Source: Porogramme epimiltina
Taxonomy: Eukaryota > Basidiomycota > Agaricomycetes > Polyporales > Polyporaceae
Direction: 5' to 3'
Assembly (NCBI GenBank): GCA_900155495.1
Contig: FTLJ01001208.1
Coordinates: 1 to 25,910, forward strand
Length of the DNA stretch: 25,910 nucleotides
Position numbers and translations under genes: made by a program. The first letter of the stretch is position 1. Every line of letters starts with the position of its first letter. The notes below the pieces were generated by a model, which did no database searches, was not told the DNA's origin, and was given only the letters and a program-made list of their open reading frames with translations. Positions 20,906-25,910 of the stretch are shown piece by piece.

Positions 20906-20929
20906 ACGCGTGTGTACGCGTAGACGCGT
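20906..20929 (-). promoter_or_regulatory. Cluster of three ACGCGT (MCB-like) boxes upstream of APC11
   Basis: Perfect ACGCGT palindromes lie at 20906-20911, 20916-20921 and 20924-20929, spaced 10 and 8 bp apart. This is 88-111 nt before the APC11 start. In ascomycete yeasts ACGCGT is the MluI cell-cycle box bound by MBF (Mbp1-Swi6). Basidiomycetes have Mbp1/Swi6 homologues, so cell-cycle control of APC11 is a reasonable inference, though unproven here. Confidence 0.6.
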
Positions 20930-21389
20930 TCCCGGAGATCACGCACGCGCGAGTGTCGGCGACCGCGTCCGTTGCCTTCCTTCAGTCACGGTCGCACTGC
21001 CCGGCTCCTTCGACTCTCTCCTGCTCCTCGACCTCTCGCACTCCCTCTGACGGTTGTCTGCGCATTCCCTGTCTGTTCTGTCGGTCCGATAAATAATCCC
21101 TGAATATATGTACAGCATGTTCATCACGTGGCGCTGTCGTCCAAGCCGGCCGGGCGGCTCATCGGTCGAGGACTGCAAAGCGCTGCAGCCGCTGCGGTGT
21201 GCCCAATTGCTTCATTTTCCTCCTTCATAGCACCCGAGACCACCCATCGCCTTCATCTCCACCCTGTCGTCCCTGTACTCCGTCTATACGACCCTCACAC
21301 CGAAGATCATCCAGTTAGCACGTCCGCACATCGGCGCCTGACTGGACTCGGATTCCTGGAGACTTCGACTTCCTTTTTGTCCAGCTGCT

Positions 21390-21396
21390 TATATAG
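21390..21396 (+). promoter_or_regulatory. TATA box of the glycoside hydrolase-tail gene
   Basis: TATATAG lies 43 nt before the ATG at 21439. Confidence 0.55.
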
Positions 21397-21438
21397 GCTC
21401 TTCGCCTAGCCGTGCGCTCATCCCAACTACACACCTCC

Positions 21439-24400
21439 ATGGCCAGCTCTAGCAAAGGCAAGATTATCAGACGTGCCGATCCCTCGACCATCCACGACAA
21501 GTTCCTAGTCGGCTACCAGGGCTGGTTCACCTGCGGTGGCGACGGCGAACCCGTCGGCCCCGGCCACCATGGCTGGCTCCATTGGTTCAACTACCCTGTC
21601 AGCGACGGTGGTCGTCCGAACATGGACCTATGGCCAGACGTTTCGGAATACACACCCTCTGAACTCTTTCCAGCACCCGGCGTAAAATATGAGAACGGCG
21701 AGCAGGCGTTCCTTTTCTCCTCGCGCCACCCGAAGACTGTACAGAGACATTTCAACATGATGGCGATGCACGGCGTCGATGGTGCGTTTTTGCAGCGGTT
21801 CGTGGGCCAATGCGATGTGGAACAGGGGAACGAGGGAATCAGGAGGATCCGAGATGAGGTGGGAGACAGAGTTGTGGAGGCGGCACAGCAAGAAGGGCGA
21901 GTATTCGCTATCATGTGCGTATTTCTGCCGTCCGTCTGTTGTAATATACTCAAGCTATATGGAATCCGTGGTGTAGGTACGATGTCTCCGGTGTCTCCGA
22001 AGACCGTATCCTCCGTGTGATCGAACAAGACTGGATTCATCTTATACGCCGCAAGGCTATCCTGGACAGCCCAGCGTATCTTCGGGAACAGGGAAGGCCT
22101 GTCGTTGCGCTATGGGGATTCGGACTTTCCGACCGCCACCACAATCCCGCCACAGTCCGAGCAGTCACCCAGTTCATTCGTAACAACACTCCCGGAGGCG
22201 CGTACATAATGGCTGGCACACCGGCACATTGGCGCACTTCGCGGATGGATGCGGACGCCAACCCCGAGTTTGTGAAGGTGTGGATGGAAGAATTCGACGC
22301 CATTTCGCCGTGGACTGTCGGGCGGTTCGGCGACGAGGATGACGCGGACAAGTTTGAGCAGGAGAATATCAAAGGAGACGTGGAATTGATCAACGCGCAT
22401 AACGAGAGGTGGGAGATGGACCGCAGGGCAATGAGGAAGATTGATTATATTCCAGTCATCTGGCCTGGGTTCTCGGTACGATACCCCCTTCATCTCTATA
22501 CAAAGCCGGGCTGACAGCGCGCCCTTCCACAGGGCTTCAATCTATCAGAAGGGGGTGGTAACGGATGGTCGTGGAACCAAATTCCGCGACGGGGCGGGCA
22601 TTTCTTGTGGCGGCAACTCTTCAACGTTCGCCGCCACAATGTCCGCACCATATACGGCGCTATGTGGGATGAGTACGTACCATGTGTCATATCTGGTGTG
22701 CCTTGGTAATTTAATTCATCACATACAGGTACGACGAGGGTACGGCATTCATGCCCGTCGTCTCTCACAAACGCCAGCTGCCCGTCCTCCACCACCATCG
22801 GTTCATGGCCCTGGATGAGGACGGATTTGACCTCCCTCCGGATTGGTACATGCGTATATGCGGTTATGCCGTTGAGAGCCTTCGAGGCGAGCGTCTGATC
22901 CTCGGAACCTTCCCTTCCAAGGAGCTACAGGACTATTGGTCGTCTCGCCCTCACTACGAAGATGAGGTGAGCTCATCGAGCGCTGGTGGCTCGGGTTCGA
23001 AGCAAGGTGAAGAGAAAAGCCAGACTTGGGAGGAATGGGAGAAGTCCCAGAAGGGCAGCGCTGACGAGCCTCCACCGCCGCCGTACACTCTTGAGGTCGA
23101 AGAGTCTCAGCCTCCGCAAACATCAAGTGCCCCTCCAGTAGTACCACTCGAACGACGACCTACACAAACACAGGGTGCACCACCGACTCCCTTTTCAACG
23201 CGACCCATGGCGCCGCCTACGTCAAATATTTCTGTAGATCCCCCCGCCGACGCTCCTCTTAACAGTGCGCCGTACCCCCAAAGCCTCTTCCCAGGCCAAG
23301 GTAGCCGGCCCTCCAGTCTTCATGCATCGCCGCTTTTGGCACCGGTTGAGGGGCTCAGTCGTCTAAGTCTCTCAAATTCTATGCCCCCGTCTCCTCTACA
23401 TGACCAGCCGCATCCCGGCCGTCACTCTTACTCACCGTCACCTTCCCCTCAACCCGTATCGCCGACGCACTCGCACCACTCACACCATTCTTCCCACTCC
23501 GCTTCTGGGCGTCCTCTGACGGAACCTGGCTTCTCCCCTCATCTATTCCCAGTGCCGATAACCCCTCCTGCAAATGGCCCCCCTGGCCCATGGGCTCAAG
23601 CGCAATGGCCGCCTCCCGAGTGGAACTCCCAGCCGCAAGGTCCTGCAGCCTTCGTAGACCAGTTCTTCCACGGAGATTCCTCACGCCCTCCTCCCGTTCC
23701 ACCCAAAACCCGACCTGAGTATGCCCCTGCTTACCTGCAAGGCCACTCAGGGTATTACCCTCCCCAGTCTCAGCATCACGGTGATTACGAGTCGAGCTAT
23801 AACACACATGCCCCGCCTCAGTCCCATGCCGATTATGGATCCAGCCCCCACTCGCCGATAATTCCGGAGCCTTATTCTAACTACAGCTCGCCCTACCCAC
23901 CGGCTGGCGATCCTGGAACGTCGTCGCTTCGGCCACGGCCGTCCCTGTCCTACCATACTCGGCCCTCTTCACCTCCACGTCAAGGACACGCCTCTTCTGA
24001 TGATAAAATCGGTGGATTTGCGTTCCCAGAGGCTCAGGTCTCACCGAGCCTGAACGGGAGTTTCCCAGCAGGACCGTCGGAGACTTATTCGCCGTACCCG
24101 CCGTCGTCGTACCCTCCAGCGCCGAATGTTCCTCCCTTCCCGGGCGCATCGAGCGGATATCCCCCACCGCCCGGACCTCCACCGCATCCGGCACCACGTA
24201 AGTCCGCTCTCTGTCCTCCGATGCGCGCCCTTAGCATGTCGTCGTCTAAGTCGCTCCGCGCAAAGTCCGAACGGCTCCCCGACGTGTCTGACTAGTGTCC
24301 CGGCGGCTCTCAATAATGACGCTAATGTTGCCTATTTTTCTCTTCAGGACCATATGATTACGGCAACGGCCCGATGCCACACGACCAACGCCCTCAGCCT

Positions 24401-24760
24401 CCGGGCCCGTCGGGCCAGTATGGGCACGGATATGCCCCGTCGCCACCTCCAGGACAGCCAGGTGCGAGCCCGTATGGCACATCGCCTCCGCCCCCAGCTC
24501 CGCCTGCACACCCGATGTACGGGCAGCCTACGCGACCGCCGCAGGGGTACAGCGGGAATAGTGCGCCAAGCACGGGCGGCCCGTTGGGATCTGCGCTGAA
24601 CTTGGTAGGGAGCGTGGCGGGCAAGAACGCGAAGAACCAGCTGCAGAGCTTGGCGAGCTGTAAGTGCTGCGGCGTCTCCCTTGCGGCGTGCAGGAGGTGG
24701 CTGATCAGGAGACCGTTCCTTCCAGCGGGGTCGAAACTGTTCAGCAAGTACCGACGGTGA
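21439..24760 (+). CDS. GH71/99-like glycoside hydrolase domain with long proline-rich tail
   Basis: Exons 21439-21914, 21977-22475, 22533-22672, 22729-24197, 24348-24659 and 24726-24760 give 976 residues. Residues 1-450 form a glycosidase-like domain of the group often annotated xylosidase/arabinosidase or GH71/99-like: KFLVGYQGWFTCGGDG, GWLHWF, MDLWPDVSEY, HGVDGAFLQRF, then VIWPGFSGFNL, GHFLWRQL and YGAMWDEYDEGTAFMPV. Acidic residues that could serve in catalysis are present, but I cannot assign them. No signal peptide is seen, so the enzyme looks intracellular. Residues 451-976 are low complexity, rich in Pro, Ser and Tyr. They hold a PPPPPY motif (PPxY, Y491), RPPPVPPKTR (SH3-ligand type), a His-rich patch and many YPP/SPYP repeats. 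The tail ends in a possibly amphipathic basic segment (ALNLVGSVAGKNAKNQ, then SKLFSKYRR). No stop or splice signal separates the two halves within exon 4, so the fusion is seen directly in one exon. Confidence 0.85.
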
Positions 24761-25259
24761 ACCGTCGGCGGCGAGTCGGAAGAACGTGAAGGGTGGGACG
24801 ACGATCTAGCGAATCTTGATGTGGTGGTGGTGATGTGCGGAACAAGTAACTTATTAAGTAGAGCTGAGTATCGAGTGTAAAGTGGTGCGGTGCGGTGCAG
24901 TAATACAACATGCATTACATGGGAGAGCAGAATAAGCTAGGTTCATTATGCAGCACGTCGGTACCGATGGAGGTAAGCATGGATGGATTATATAGTAGGT
25001 AGAGTGGAAGCGTGTTAATCATTAAGAGCATGGCCAAAGCCGATCGCGAGATATATACCTGTGTAAGGACACGGTCGTGGATTGCCCAAGTGAGAAGATG
25101 ATGAGCCATAAACGCATGCAAGGAGCCACAACGATGAAGCAAAAGCAATTATCCCCCTCTTCTATGCGCCCCGTTACCTGTCCCCTTGCCCGACGTCAGC
25201 CAAACAGCCCACAACACGCCCCGTCTAGACTCTGCCCGCCGCCGCCACATAGCCCGCGA
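24761..25259. other. Convergent 3' flanks, no gene seen
   Basis: About 500 bp, clearly AT-richer than its surroundings, between the hydrolase gene and the zinc-finger gene. Only short, domain-free frames occur. Confidence 0.35.
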
Positions 25260-25873
25260 TCAAAAGACGAGGAGCTGGCCGCCGCTCGTGTTCACCACGT
25301 TCGCCCCGAGCAGCCCGGGCCCCGGCAGCCGCCCGCACCACTCGCGCGGGTGGTACGGGTACTCGCCCATGTTCTCGTCGAACGAGTTCCGCTCCTCCAC
25401 GTACGCGTTCACCGCGTTCCGGAACGGCTGCACCGGCGGCAGCGGCACCGGCGTCCCCTTCGTCGTCGGCGTCAGGTCGAACGCGCTCAGGCTCTCCGGC
25501 ACCCAGCGCGACGGCGATGGCGCACGCCGCGCGCGTTTCCGCCCGCCCGCCTCCGAGGTGCGCGCGCTGCCCCGCGCGCTTCCGCCCGCCGCCACCGCGG
25601 TGCTCGCGCCCTCGGCGGGCGAGTCGGACTTGCGCTTGCGCGAGGGCGCCGCGCTGGGGAGGGGCGCGGCCGGGGGTGGAGCGGGGGAAACGGAGGCGGC
25701 GGCGGAGGCGGCGCTCGAGCTTGTGGCTTCGGACCCCGCGCGCGCGGGGCCGGCGGCAGAGGCGGAAGCGGGGCCGGACGCGCCCGCCGCGTTGGCGGCG
25801 CGGCAGGTCTTGCCGTGCCGCGTGAGGTTGGACGCGACGCCGAAGCGGCGCCCGCAGCCGGCGCACGCGTAGG
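25260..25873 (-). CDS. C2H2/C2HC zinc-finger protein, 3' exon only (5' part outside window)
   Basis: Last exon of a likely transcription factor. On the minus strand it begins after a pyrimidine tract and acceptor CGCCAG (25874-25879), in phase 1, and runs to TGA at 25260, giving about 204 codons. It opens with a finger YACAGCGRRFGVASNLTRHG that has C-x2-C-x12-H-x3-C spacing (C2HC), apparently the last of a tandem set, as the residue before Tyr is the P of a linker. An Ala/Pro/Ser-rich region with a basic patch (SRKRKSD, RKRARR; possible nuclear signal) follows. The C-terminal module reads RWVPESLSAFDL, PVPLPPVQPFRN, YVEERNSFDENMGEYPYHPR and LPGPGLLG; I believe this recurs in mushroom zinc-finger proteins. 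Target genes are unknown. A 213-residue frame in another register is a GC-rich shadow. Confidence 0.78.
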
Positions 25874-25910
25874 CTGGCGGAGGGGGGGAGAAGGGGGAGG
25901 GGAGGGCGCG

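Noticed and set aside
25225..25866. 213-residue Arg/Ala-rich minus-strand frame
   Set aside because: It is a shifted reading of the zinc-finger exon; the other frame holds the finger and the conserved C-terminal module.

Overview
This window is a piece of a filamentous basidiomycete nuclear genome, most likely an Agaricomycete (Polyporales-like; that rank is inference). The evidence is dense intron-rich genes with 50-60 nt GT..AG introns and CTAAC/CTGAC-like branch sites, GC-rich coding DNA, and protein families typical of mushrooms. No ORF is intact across a whole gene, so the models were built by joining exons with splice signals and checking that phases close on a stop codon.

Layout, left to right. 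1-1113: GC-rich, unresolved, with a possible minus-strand splice junction at the edge. 1114-4257 (-): Rgp1, a Golgi Ypt6/Rab6 exchange-factor subunit. 4961-8646 (+): a 19-exon Trk-type potassium transporter, divergent from Rgp1. 8961-10172 (+): COP9 signalosome subunit 7. 10517-10919 (+): a doubtful small two-exon gene. 11073-13615 (+): a secreted S10 serine carboxypeptidase in 17 exons with an intact catalytic triad. 13776-14343 (-): a stress-responsive A/B-barrel (Dabb) protein, convergent with the peptidase. 14895-16783 (+): an F-box protein. 17036-17639 (-): a small secreted protein of unknown function.

18586-19029 is a 444-bp element with imperfect 26-bp terminal inverted repeats flanked by TA, containing strong internal hairpins. 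It looks like a non-autonomous pogo/Fot1-type Tc1/mariner MITE. 19305-20199 (+): a YFH7-like P-loop kinase. 20398-20818 (-): APC11, the RING subunit of the anaphase-promoting complex, preceded by three clustered ACGCGT (MCB-like) boxes. 21439-24760 (+): a GH71/99-like glycoside hydrolase domain fused to a tail of more than 500 residues, rich in proline and tyrosine, with PPxY and SH3-ligand motifs. 25260-25873 and beyond (-): the 3' part of a C2H2/C2HC zinc-finger gene cut by the window edge.

The genes are mostly unrelated housekeeping or regulatory loci rather than an operon or biosynthetic cluster. APC11, CSN7 and the F-box protein all belong to ubiquitin/cullin biology, but nothing in the sequence shows that they are co-regulated. 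The least ordinary items are the glycosidase with the signalling-type tail, the structured MITE, the triple MCB block at APC11, and the many micro-exons (8, 10, 12, 13 and 15 nt).
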